Shown in pieces: positions 45,284 through 53,628 of a stretch of 57,164 nucleotides of DNA (position 1 is its first letter; each line of letters starts with the position of its first letter). The notes below the pieces were generated by a model. The model did not search any database, had not been told where the DNA came from, and saw only the letters and a list, made by a program, of their open reading frames with translations. Source of the stretch: Oceanospirillaceae bacterium (GTDB lineage Bacteria; Pseudomonadota; Gammaproteobacteria; Pseudomonadales; Balneatricaceae). The translations under genes were made by a program, and so were the position numbers. The DNA is taken from the NCBI GenBank assembly GCA_013215445.1, contig JABSRA010000023.1:1-57164 (forward strand), given 5' to 3'.

Positions 45284-46582
45284 ATGTCAAATAGAGCAAT
45301 AACTTGGTTAGCATGTGGATTGTTAATAGTGGCTGGTGTGGGCGGTGGTTTTTATTATTACCAATATAAAAGTAAACAAATGGTAATAGATTTGATTGCA
45401 CAGTTTGCGCCGGTTATGGACGTTAGTTTTTCTGAGTTAAATGTTGATCTCGAGGGAAGAATAGAACTAAAGGCAGTGCAGTTGGCCCCCATTGGCTATC
45501 GAGATAATGTCTTAATTGATAAAGTTGAAATACTTAGCGGCAGTGCTCTCTCTTTGTTTGGTGCTCATAAATGGTTTAAAGGCGAGCTGCCGCGTCAGAT
45601 AGAGCTGCGGTTTTCTAATATTATCTTTGACCTTGATGCCGATTTTATGTCTGAGCAATCCAATCGAAACAGCTTGAACAGTAATGAAAAAACGCTCTGG
45701 GCATTAGCATGCACTAATGAAACAAATTTCACATCATTAGCAAGACAGTTAGGTTTAGCTAAACTGCAAATGGATGTAAAGATTAACCTCCAATTTGATC
45801 CTTCTGGCCGGGTATTTAAATCAACCCTGGAATCAAGTGTGCCCGGTTTAGTTGAAGCTGTTTTCCAGTTCGAACTTAACAGTAAGGTCCCTTTTGATTT
45901 CTACGATAGGGGCATGCTTAGTCGGGCGAGTATTACCCATGCGGCTATCAATGTGACAGATACTGGTTTTAACCTTAAGCGTGTTAAATACTGTGCTAAA
46001 CAAGAGGGGATTAAGGAAGCTGCTTACTCTGATTTTTTTCAGGCTAATGTAAAGCTGAAAATGCTTGAAAGGCAGACCGGAGAGTTACCTGAGTTGGAGG
46101 AAAGTGTGCTCGCGTTTTTCAAGCCGAGAGTTAATGTAAAGTTACGCTTAAAGCCAGTGGATGCATTGAGTTTACCCGCTGCTTTTAGTCAAAAGTTTGA
46201 TGTTTATCGGGCTAAAGGCCTAACTTTATTGGTCAATAATAAGGTCGTTTCGCTAGATTATCTGCCTTTGTTAAAAGGGCATAGTGTCGCGGTGCTCAAT
46301 GAGCAAGAAGAGCGAGAAGAGATATTATCAGAGCTGAAAGAAACGCATGTTAAACGCCTAGCAGGGCAGAGAGTGGGCATGTTTCGCAGTGTTAGTTTTG
46401 CAGAATTAGCCGATTTACAAGGTAAAAAGATACGGTTAAAGACCATTGTCGGTAAAGAAATTGAAGGCGTCTTAGTCCAGGTTAATGAGGATCAATTGGT
46501 GGTGCGCCGAAGGGTTGAGCAGGGTATAGTCACCTACCCTGTGAGAAAATCAAACATTACTAGTATTAAAGTGTCGCGTTAA
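45284..46582 (+). CDS. Membrane-anchored hypothetical protein with C-terminal Sm-like barrel
   Basis: A 432-residue protein that I cannot assign. An N-terminal membrane anchor (ITWLACGLLIVAGVGGGFYYY) is followed by a long beta-rich region, probably periplasmic, loosely reminiscent of AsmA-like or DUF945 proteins. The last 60 residues (ADLQGKKIRLKTIVGKEIEG, then VLVQVNEDQLVVRRR) read like a small Sm/SH3-type barrel. The ATG at 45284 has AGGATGG just upstream and is preferred to the ATG at 45275. It lies five bases before the XerD-like gene, so the two are probably co-transcribed. Confidence 0.6.
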   Translation: MSNRAITWLACGLLIVAGVGGGFYYYQYKSKQMVIDLIAQFAPVMDVSFSELNVDLEGRIELKAVQLAPIGYRDNVLIDKVEILSGSALSLFGAHKWFKGELPRQIELRFSNIIFDLDADFMSEQSNRNSLNSNEKTLWALACTNETNFTSLARQLGLAKLQMDVKINLQFDPSGRVFKSTLESSVPGLVEAVFQFELNSKVPFDFYDRGMLSRASITHAAINVTDTGFNLKRVKYCAKQEGIKEAAYSDFFQANVKLKMLERQTGELPELEESVLAFFKPRVNVKLRLKPVDALSLPAAFSQKFDVYRAKGLTLLVNNKVVSLDYLPLLKGHSVAVLNEQEEREEILSELKETHVKRLAGQRVGMFRSVSFAELADLQGKKIRLKTIVGKEIEGVLVQVNEDQLVVRRRVEQGIVTYPVRKSNITSIKVSR

Positions 46583-46587
46583 TTGAT

Positions 46588-47469
46588 GTGCTTAGTGTGA
46601 AAAAAATAGCTGTTATGCCGTTAGCGCAAAAAAATATCGATCTAGTGGCTGAGTTTATCAATTACTTAGGGCAGACAAAAGGGCTGTCAGCTAATAGTTG
46701 TGCGGCATATCAGCATGATTTGCAAGGTTTTAGCCGCTGGCTTAGTGTTAAGCAGATTGATTTAATCAATGTAGACAGTAAAGATATCAACCAATATTTT
46801 TATGGGAGAATGGTTGAGGGTTATAAGGCGAGTTCAAATGCTCGGCTGTTATCTTGTTTTAAAGGTTTTTATCGTTTTTTATTAGGATTAGAGATAACTA
46901 GCCATGACCCTTGTTTCGGTCTGCAGCAACCCAAAGTCACCCGAGTTGCAGCCAATGTGTTATCAGCGACAGAAATTGACGCTATCATGGCGGCTCCCTT
47001 GACCAGTGAAATACTAGGCTTGAGAGATAGGGCGATGTTAGAAGTCCTTTATTCTTGTGGGATGAAAGTATCTGAATTGCTCGGTCTGCGGTTAGGGGAT
47101 GTCGATGCTAAAAGAGCAGAGCTCAAGGTTAAAAATAGCGACGGCCAGTTTCGATCAGTGTGGTTAACCCGGCAATGTTGTCACTGGCTGCAAAAATATC
47201 AACAAGAGGGGCGCTGTCGTTTAATCAAAAGGCAGAGTAATGATTGGTTGTTTCTCAGCGAACGGGGACTTAAAATGACCCGGCAGGCATTTTGGTACAG
47301 ATTTAAAAACTATGCCAATCAAGCAAAGTTGGGGCCTAATATATCTCCACAGATATTACGTCGCTCGTTTGCAGTACACTTATTATCCAATGGTGTCGAG
47401 TTGGATGCAATGCAAAGAATGTTGGGGCATCGCTATCAAGCTAGTACTCATCAATACACAGATCTGTGA
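46588..47469 (+). CDS. xerD: XerD-like tyrosine recombinase with degenerate active site
   Basis: A 293-residue XerD homologue at the classical xerD-dsbC-hom-thrC-recJ locus. The N-terminal SAM-like domain (about 14-105) and catalytic domain align with XerD throughout, e.g. SSNARLLSCFKGFYRFL and LKMTRQAFWYRFKNYA. Three catalytic residues are replaced: Lys160 for Arg (GMKVSEL), Ser184 for the beta-hairpin Lys, and Gln255 for His (ISPQILRRSF). Arg258, His281 and the nucleophile Tyr290 remain. The protein stops three residues after Tyr290 and lacks the tail that contacts XerC. Another frame reading CERQYDIL just after the stop may be the frameshifted tail. It is probably inactive or unusual. The GTG start has no clear ribosome site. 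Confidence 0.85.
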   Translation: MLSVKKIAVMPLAQKNIDLVAEFINYLGQTKGLSANSCAAYQHDLQGFSRWLSVKQIDLINVDSKDINQYFYGRMVEGYKASSNARLLSCFKGFYRFLLGLEITSHDPCFGLQQPKVTRVAANVLSATEIDAIMAAPLTSEILGLRDRAMLEVLYSCGMKVSELLGLRLGDVDAKRAELKVKNSDGQFRSVWLTRQCCHWLQKYQQEGRCRLIKRQSNDWLFLSERGLKMTRQAFWYRFKNYANQAKLGPNISPQILRRSFAVHLLSNGVELDAMQRMLGHRYQASTHQYTDL

Positions 47470-47534
47470 GCGGCAATATGACATATTGATGCTCACTTCA
47501 GTCATTAATACTCTCATAAAAAAACAGGAGCAAC

Positions 47535-48296
47535 ATGATAAAAAGTAAATTTAGCGACCCAGTAGTGAAAGCATTTTGTACCTTTATGGTCTTTATCGCG
47601 GTTAGTTCAAATGCGCTAGCGGGTTCGATTGAGCAATTAATTACTGAAAAAATTCAGGCTATCAGTGCTGGAATTGTAGTGGAGTCTGTTGAAGAGTCTC
47701 CTTGGACCGGTATGTACGAAGTGACGCTTAACAGCGGGGAAGTAATATTTTCGGATAAAAATGCTCAGTATATGGTGTTGGGGCAAATGTTTAATCTCAG
47801 TCCAGAGCATGGCTTCGCAAATTTAACCCAGCAGAAATTTGAACGTAAAGTGGCGCTTAGATTAGCGGCAATTGACCCAGGCGAGCAAATTATCTACGCA
47901 GCTAAAGGCGAGGAAAAAGCGGTAATTAGTGTGTTTACCGATATCAGCTGTTACTACTGTAAGAAATTACACAAGGCTCTTCCCGAGCTGCAAGAAAATG
48001 GTGTGACGATTAAATACCTAGCTTTCCCACGTGCGGGTATCGGCTCTGAAGTCGCCAATCAAATGTCGTCTATTTGGTGTGCAAAAGACCCAGCTAAAGC
48101 GATGGATTTAGCCAAGGCGACGGGCAGCGTAAAAGCGCTAACTTGTGACGATCCGGTAGCGAGTCAGTATGAATTGGCACGTCAGCTAGGGGTGAACGCG
48201 ACGCCGACTATATTCACCGAAACTGGGGCGAAAATTTCAGGGTTTGCCTCGGCTGAAAGCCTCTTGCAAGAGCTAGGTGTGTTTAACCTGAATTAG
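47535..48296 (+). CDS. dsbC: DsbC-family thiol:disulfide isomerase
   Basis: A 253-residue periplasmic protein. A signal peptide (ending about ALAG, residue 30) precedes an N-terminal dimerisation domain and a thioredoxin domain. The active site is CYYC in DISCYYCKKLHKALPE (about 138-153), where E. coli DsbC has CGYC. The cis-proline loop appears as GVNATPTIFTETG near residue 223. It refolds misoxidised proteins and is kept reduced by DsbD. CAGGAG precedes the ATG. It follows xerD as in Pseudomonas. Confidence 0.92.
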   Translation: MIKSKFSDPVVKAFCTFMVFIAVSSNALAGSIEQLITEKIQAISAGIVVESVEESPWTGMYEVTLNSGEVIFSDKNAQYMVLGQMFNLSPEHGFANLTQQKFERKVALRLAAIDPGEQIIYAAKGEEKAVISVFTDISCYYCKKLHKALPELQENGVTIKYLAFPRAGIGSEVANQMSSIWCAKDPAKAMDLAKATGSVKALTCDDPVASQYELARQLGVNATPTIFTETGAKISGFASAESLLQELGVFNLN

Positions 48297-48429
48297 TGAT
48301 TTCGAATTATCGCGTAATATAATTTATTGAGTATAAACGGTTTTAACTAAGTAGCCACGGGCCCTGTAGCTGTCGTTAATATTTTTCGGTTCAGCTTTAG
48401 TGACTCGAGCGATAAATTCAATCGCTCTG

Positions 48430-49245
48430 TTAGTCAACGATCGATGGATCGGCGATGTAGCGTGATACGAGCCAAGCGAAGGATTCGCGTCCAATACCAG
48501 AGCGGGTGAGGTCTTGCTTCGCATAGCGTGCAGCTCTGGCTGAAATTGGTTTCGCATGCCGTGCTTTCATGTGAGCTTCGGCGACTCTTTCCATCATGAC
48601 AAAGAGGCCGACGGCTTCATCAACGCGATCAGCCACCGTCAGCAGGCCGTGGTTTCTTAGTATGAGGGCACGGTTGCTACCCAGGGCTGTGGCGATTCGC
48701 TGGCCTCCTTCAAGGTCTTGAATTTGTACTTCGTCATCATCAAAAATAGCGTGATCCTCAAAGAACACACAAGCCTCTTGCGTGATCGGCTCGATGGGTC
48801 GTACTTCAGCGGAAAAGGGCGTTCCCCAACCCGTATGCACATGCACGGCGCTAACCAGTTCAGGCCGTGCCTTAAGGATAGGCGCGTGAATATGATAGGC
48901 TGCGTCATTGATTATTCCCTCGCCTTCTGCCAGCTTTCCCTCGGGGTCCACTAGGACTAAATCCCTAACTGTCGCTTGGTGAAAGGAAACCTCATAGCGA
49001 AGTAACCAGAAACAGTCGGTATGCTCTGGATCGCGTGCACTGATATGGCCATCTCCCATATCACCCCAGCGTTGCGAGGCAAGTAGTCGGTAGCCTAGTG
49101 CAACGTCTCGCTTGCGACGCCAGCGGATTTCCGCTATCGAGGTTTCTTCATAAAGAGGGCCATGCATGCGTTGCTTGGCGTTTGATAGTCGCGGGTTTTC
49201 TGTGTCATTCATGGTCATGCACTCTAAAAATGGGTTCATCGGCAC
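48430..49245 (-). CDS. Class II aldolase/adducin family protein
   Basis: A 271-residue protein of the L-fuculose-phosphate aldolase/adducin fold. The zinc ligands are visible in AVHVHTGWG (two His) and RNHGLLTV (one His). The early DGHISARDPEHTDCFW segment fits the subgroup of stand-alone class II aldolase/adducin proteins whose substrates are mostly unknown. The GTG start at 49245 and the ATGs at 49239, 49215 and 49209 are alternatives. It is on the opposite strand from xerD-dsbC and hom, and appears inserted into that conserved order together with the inverted-repeat element upstream. Confidence 0.83.
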   Translation of the reverse strand: MPMNPFLECMTMNDTENPRLSNAKQRMHGPLYEETSIAEIRWRRKRDVALGYRLLASQRWGDMGDGHISARDPEHTDCFWLLRYEVSFHQATVRDLVLVDPEGKLAEGEGIINDAAYHIHAPILKARPELVSAVHVHTGWGTPFSAEVRPIEPITQEACVFFEDHAIFDDDEVQIQDLEGGQRIATALGSNRALILRNHGLLTVADRVDEAVGLFVMMERVAEAHMKARHAKPISARAARYAKQDLTRSGIGRESFAWLVSRYIADPSIVD

Positions 49246-49328
49246 CTACTCAAACAATATTCTCAAGGCGCGCTGAAATCAAGGGGGTTGTGTATCAGGA
49301 CTGAGCAGAGCCAAAAAAAGGCCTGTGT

Positions 49329-49498
49329 CTAGCCCGGATATTGCACCCAATAGCTCGTGTTCTAGCTTGCTCCTTGTTTTTACAGACTTTTATTTCTCAA
49401 TCAACCGTACACACCAGAACGGCGTTCAATCGAAAAAAATCCTGGAAAAACAACTAGCGGCGCCATCATCACGGCATTGCATGCAATATCCGGGCTAG
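49329..49498. mobile_element. Short non-coding element with 17-bp perfect terminal inverted repeats (MITE-like)
   Basis: CTAGCCCGGATATTGCA (49329-49345) and TGCAATATCCGGGCTAG (49482-49498) are exact reverse complements 170 bp apart end to end. There is no open frame between them. The outer CTAG is self-complementary and could be a 4-bp target duplication. This is the form of a miniature transposable element or a decayed IS. It lies in the 49246-49994 gene-free gap between the aldolase and hom. The rest of that gap is AT-rich, without visible genes. Confidence 0.6.
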
Positions 49499-49994
49499 TA
49501 CTTAAACGCTAGCTAATGAAGCAGTAGTCAATAGTTTGAAGTTCCTGCATGACTAGGCCAAAGAACATGATAACGGCGCTCGAAAAGTGAGCTTAAAAAA
49601 CGCTTCATTACCCCTAAAACGAGGTAAGTTAACGTCGTTGCACGGTCGTTATTTATCTTGCCTTGTATAATCATCAGCTGACGGCGCCCTAGAAAATTTA
49701 TCCGAGCAGCAAAGCAATGGCTGTGAGCGGGATTTGGTCAACGATCTGGGTGGCTGGTGCGACAGGTCGGCAGATGAGCTAAATGACTGTGCTCTGCTGT
49801 GTGTCTGGTTTGATTAGAATAATATTTTTTGCCGGGGGTGAACGGTTATTAAACTTATATTGAAAAATGACTAAATACTTTGATTAAATAATAATCCGGT
49901 AATAGTTTGTCACCCTCATCTTAGCTATACTACGGATCCGCTATCGCTCGTGTTGGGAGGTAGGTTGGCGTGAAATAGACTTTGAGGAAGAATT

Positions 49995-51290
49995 TTGAAA
50001 CCGGTAAAAGTTGGAATATGTGGTTTAGGTACGGTTGGCAGCGGTACATTTAATGTATTAACACGCAATGCAGCGGAGATTAGCCGTCGCATTGGTTGTG
50101 AAATAATGATTGCTCAGGTTGGCGCTCGTCGTGATAATCCAGACTGCGATACCACATCCACGCAGGTTACTCGCGATATTTTTGAAGTGGCAAGCAATCC
50201 AGACATAGATATCGTGGTCGAATTGATCGGTGGTTATGAAGTTGCCTTGAAACTGGTGTTGCTGGCCATTGAAAATGGCAAGCATGTGGTCACTGCCAAC
50301 AAAGCATTAATCGCGGTTCACGGTAATCAAATATTTGCCGCGGCTAGAAAGCATAATGTTACGGTTGCCTTTGAGTCGGCTGTGGCCGGTGGAATTCCCA
50401 TTATTAAAGCGCTTAAAGAGGGATTGGCAGCTAATAAAATTAATAACTTGGCGGGTATCATTAACGGTACTGGCAACTTTATTTTGTCCGAGATGCAAGC
50501 GAAAGGTCGCGATTTCTCCGATGTATTGAAAGAGGCGCAAGCGCTGGGTTATGCCGAGGCTGATCCCACTTTTGATGTTGAGGGCATTGATGCCGCCCAT
50601 AAGCTAACCATTTTAGCGTCGATTGCCTATGGTATACCTCTACAATTTGACAAGGCTTACACTGAGGGCATCAGTAAAATTACGGCGGAAGACATCAGAT
50701 TTGCCGATGAACTAGGCTATAGAATTAAACACTTGGGTATTGCCAGGCGCACAGCACAGGGCATTGAACTGCGTGTTCACCCCACCATGATTCCAAAGCA
50801 GACTTTAATCGCCAACGTGAATGGGGTTATGAATGCGGTGGTGGTCGACGCTGATGCGGTGGGCCAAACATTGTACTACGGCGCTGGGGCTGGTGGCGAG
50901 GCAACAGGTTCAGCTGTGATTGCGGATATTATCGATATTGCACGTAATATCATTGGTGGTAACACAGCGGCTAGCCCTCCATTAGGCTTTCAAGCCGAGA
51001 CACTCTCGAACCTCCCTATCCTAGCGATGGAGCAAACTGAAACGGCTTATTATTTACATTTAAAAGCAGCGGAAAAACCGGGCGTTTTAGCGGCCGTGAC
51101 TAAAATTTTGGGCCAGGGAGGCATCAATATTGAAGCGATAGTGCAAAAAGAATCAGATGAAGATTACGTACCGGTTATTTTACTGACACAACAAGTTTTT
51201 GAGTTCCAAATGAATAAAGCGATTTTGGAAATAGAAGCATTAGATTGTATCTTGGGCGATGTTACCCGCATTCGTGTAGAACATTTATAA
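49995..51290 (+). CDS. hom: Homoserine dehydrogenase
   Basis: A 431-residue enzyme that reduces aspartate semialdehyde to homoserine for Thr and Met synthesis. The Rossmann motif VGICGLGTVGSGTF is at the N-terminus (about 5-18), the catalytic core includes GIINGTGNFILSEM and AEADPTFDVEGIDAAHKL (about 180-210), and an ACT domain for threonine feedback is at the C-terminus (about 350-431). The start is TTG, fixed by GAGGAAG nine bases upstream. thrC follows after 10 bp. Confidence 0.97.
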   Translation: MKPVKVGICGLGTVGSGTFNVLTRNAAEISRRIGCEIMIAQVGARRDNPDCDTTSTQVTRDIFEVASNPDIDIVVELIGGYEVALKLVLLAIENGKHVVTANKALIAVHGNQIFAAARKHNVTVAFESAVAGGIPIIKALKEGLAANKINNLAGIINGTGNFILSEMQAKGRDFSDVLKEAQALGYAEADPTFDVEGIDAAHKLTILASIAYGIPLQFDKAYTEGISKITAEDIRFADELGYRIKHLGIARRTAQGIELRVHPTMIPKQTLIANVNGVMNAVVVDADAVGQTLYYGAGAGGEATGSAVIADIIDIARNIIGGNTAASPPLGFQAETLSNLPILAMEQTETAYYLHLKAAEKPGVLAAVTKILGQGGINIEAIVQKESDEDYVPVILLTQQVFEFQMNKAILEIEALDCILGDVTRIRVEHL

Positions 51291-51300
51291 GGCAAAAAAT

Positions 51301-52689
51301 ATGAAATACATTTCAACGCGCGGCGATGCACCTGCGCTAAATTTTGAAGAAGTTTTGTTAGCTGGATTAGCGGCGGATGGAGGCTTGTACGTACCTGAAA
51401 CCTTGCCTAAGTATAGTGCCGCAGAAATTGCGTCTTGGGCTGGTCTGTCTTATGCGCAGTTAGCATTCAAAATCATCGCTCCTTTTGTGGCTGGTTGTAT
51501 CAGTGACGATGAGCTTAAGGGTATGATCGATGAGACTTATGCCGCCTTTGATCATGCTGCAGTGGCGCCTTTAAAAGAGCTCGGCAGTAATGAGTGGGTG
51601 CTTGAGCTGTTTCACGGTCCGACACTGGCGTTCAAGGATTTTGCCCTGCAGTTACTCGGGCGCTTGATGGATCACATCTTGGTCAAGCGTAAAGAAAAAT
51701 TAGTTATTCTCGGTGCGACTTCTGGCGATACAGGTTCTGCCGCTATCGAGGGTTGCCGACATAGCAAATGCATCGACATCTTTATTATGCATCCGCACCA
51801 GAAAGTATCAGAAGTACAGCGTCGGCAGATGACCAGTATCATTGCAGATAATGTGCATAATATTGCCATAGAGGGCAATTTTGATGATTGTCAGGAAATG
51901 GTCAAGGCCAGTTTTGCCAATCAGGACTTTTTAAAGGGCAGAAAATTAGGCGCCGTTAACTCGATTAACTGGGCGCGTATTATGTCGCAAATTGTCTATT
52001 ACTTCAGTGCCTCAATTGCCTTAGGTGGGCCACACCGAGAAGTGTCCTTTTCTGTGCCTACGGGTAATTTTGGTGATATATTTGCAGGTTATTTGGCCAA
52101 GCAAATGGGTCTGCCGATTAAGCAGTTAGTCGTAGCCACCAATAGTAATGATATTTTGCACCGTGTGATTGCTAACAACGATATGTCTAAAAGCAGCCTC
52201 AAGCACAGTTTATCTCCGTCCATGGATATTATGGTGTCCTCTAATTTTGAACGCCTATTATTTGACTTGTATGATCGCGATGGTAAGGCGGTTAGCGAGT
52301 TGTTGGGACGTTTTAAAACCCAATCCGTGTCACTGGGATCGCAGCAGGTTGAAAAATTACAGAGCGTTTTTGACAGTATCAGTGTTAGCGATCAAGATAC
52401 TTGTGAGACTATCGCGCAGGTCCATGCTGAAACCGGTTATCTATTAGATCCGCACACGGCGATTGGTGTCAAAGCCGGCCGCGAGCTGAATGCAGATCCG
52501 GCAGTACCGATGATAACGCTCGCCACTGCACATCCGGTTAAGTTCCCCGAGGCTATTGTCGAGGCAGGCCTTGAGCCCCCCTCACTGCCTGAACACTTGA
52601 AAGATTTGTTTGAGCGTGAAGAGTCTTTCAAGGTGCTGGATAATAACTTGCAAGCGGTGCACGACTTTATGATGACTAAGCTGTCTTGA
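51301..52689 (+). CDS. thrC: Threonine synthase
   Basis: A 462-residue PLP enzyme that converts O-phosphohomoserine to threonine. The PLP lysine lies in HGPTLAFKDFALQLLG (about 102-117), the phosphate-binding loop is GATSGDTGSAA, and FSVPTGNFGDIFAGY lies near 242. It forms an operon with hom and is closed by a terminator. Confidence 0.97.
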   Translation: MKYISTRGDAPALNFEEVLLAGLAADGGLYVPETLPKYSAAEIASWAGLSYAQLAFKIIAPFVAGCISDDELKGMIDETYAAFDHAAVAPLKELGSNEWVLELFHGPTLAFKDFALQLLGRLMDHILVKRKEKLVILGATSGDTGSAAIEGCRHSKCIDIFIMHPHQKVSEVQRRQMTSIIADNVHNIAIEGNFDDCQEMVKASFANQDFLKGRKLGAVNSINWARIMSQIVYYFSASIALGGPHREVSFSVPTGNFGDIFAGYLAKQMGLPIKQLVVATNSNDILHRVIANNDMSKSSLKHSLSPSMDIMVSSNFERLLFDLYDRDGKAVSELLGRFKTQSVSLGSQQVEKLQSVFDSISVSDQDTCETIAQVHAETGYLLDPHTAIGVKAGRELNADPAVPMITLATAHPVKFPEAIVEAGLEPPSLPEHLKDLFEREESFKVLDNNLQAVHDFMMTKLS

Positions 52690-52706
52690 TGGTTATGAGC
52701 TAGCGT

Positions 52707-52733
52707 AAAAGGCTCGTTTAGCGGGCTTTTTTT
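52707..52733 (+). terminator. Intrinsic terminator after thrC
   Basis: AAAGGCTCG and CGGGCTTTT form a stem with two G-T pairs, a TTTAG loop and a T-run, 20 bases after the thrC stop. It separates hom-thrC from the following ydcF-like and recJ genes. Confidence 0.82.
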
Positions 52734-52816
52734 GTGCGTGTTTACATAGTGGCAAGCTATATCTTGCTCTTGCCGGGCTAGATTTTTTATAGTCTGCTGG
52801 TTGCTTGGGATAATGC

Positions 52817-53620
52817 ATGGATTATTTTTACGTAATATCGAAACTGTTTTGGTTTTTGGTCAGCCCCGATCATTTTTTAATCTTATTGATGGTGCTCTCT
52901 GCTATCCTGATTAACTGTCGATCTAAATGGGGGATGCGACTGCTGATTAGTAGTCTCTGTGCCTCGCTATTAATTTTGTTCCTACCGGTTGCTGATATTT
53001 TGCTGCGCCCACTTGAAAAACGATTTCCCGCCCCTACCCATATAGTAGCAGACGTGCGGGGTATTATCGTGCTCGGTGGTGCAGAGCGAGGGGGGTTGAG
53101 TAGCCGCTGGAAAATGGCCCAATTTAATGGGGCGGCAGAGCGCATGATGGCAATTCCCGTGCTGGCTCGCGCCTACCCTAATGCCAAGATTGTATTCACC
53201 GGTGGTAGTGGCTCGTTACTGCACCCTGAAGATGTGGCGGATAGTGCGATGCAGACCTGGTTCAACGAACAAGGTGTTACGGGCAGAGTGCTGTGGGAAA
53301 AAGAATCGCGCAATACCTTTGAAAATGCTGTTTTAAGCGAAAAACTATTGGCAGGAGTACCTCGGGGACGCTGGCTATTAGTGACATCTGCTTTTCATAT
53401 GCCAAGATCGATGGGGATTTTTCGCGCCCGTGGTTGGGATGTGGTGGCCTATCCTGTCGATTATTATTCGAAAACAGCGGATGGACTGCGCCTTGATCCT
53501 AAGTATTGGCAACATGTCCGCGATTTAAATATCGCCGTCAAAGAATGGATAGGCTTAGTTGTTTACTATTATACCGACAAGACGGATGCGCTGTTCCCCG
53601 CGCCTAAGTCGAAAATATAG
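52817..53620 (+). CDS. YdcF/ElyC-like DUF218 membrane protein
   Basis: A 267-residue inner-membrane protein. Two N-terminal hydrophobic segments (about 5-30 and 35-55) are followed by a DUF218 Rossmann-like domain starting GIIVLGGAERGG (about 77) with IVFTGGSGSLLHPEDVA, ENAVLSEKLL and LLVTSAFHMPRSMGIFRARG. In E. coli the related ElyC affects peptidoglycan and envelope integrity; the substrate of this protein is not known. recJ follows after 8 bp, so they are likely one transcription unit. Confidence 0.87.
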   Translation: MDYFYVISKLFWFLVSPDHFLILLMVLSAILINCRSKWGMRLLISSLCASLLILFLPVADILLRPLEKRFPAPTHIVADVRGIIVLGGAERGGLSSRWKMAQFNGAAERMMAIPVLARAYPNAKIVFTGGSGSLLHPEDVADSAMQTWFNEQGVTGRVLWEKESRNTFENAVLSEKLLAGVPRGRWLLVTSAFHMPRSMGIFRARGWDVVAYPVDYYSKTADGLRLDPKYWQHVRDLNIAVKEWIGLVVYYYTDKTDALFPAPKSKI

Positions 53621-53628
53621 GAGAAACT

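Noticed and set aside
47312..47548. 78-codon ORF overlapping the end of xerD and the start of dsbC
   Set aside because: It overlaps xerD in another frame for most of its length. I keep only the idea that its last part may be the frameshifted xerD tail.
48324..48557. 77-codon minus-strand ORF at the 3' end of the aldolase gene
   Set aside because: Most of it overlaps the aldolase in another frame, and the unique part has no recognisable feature.
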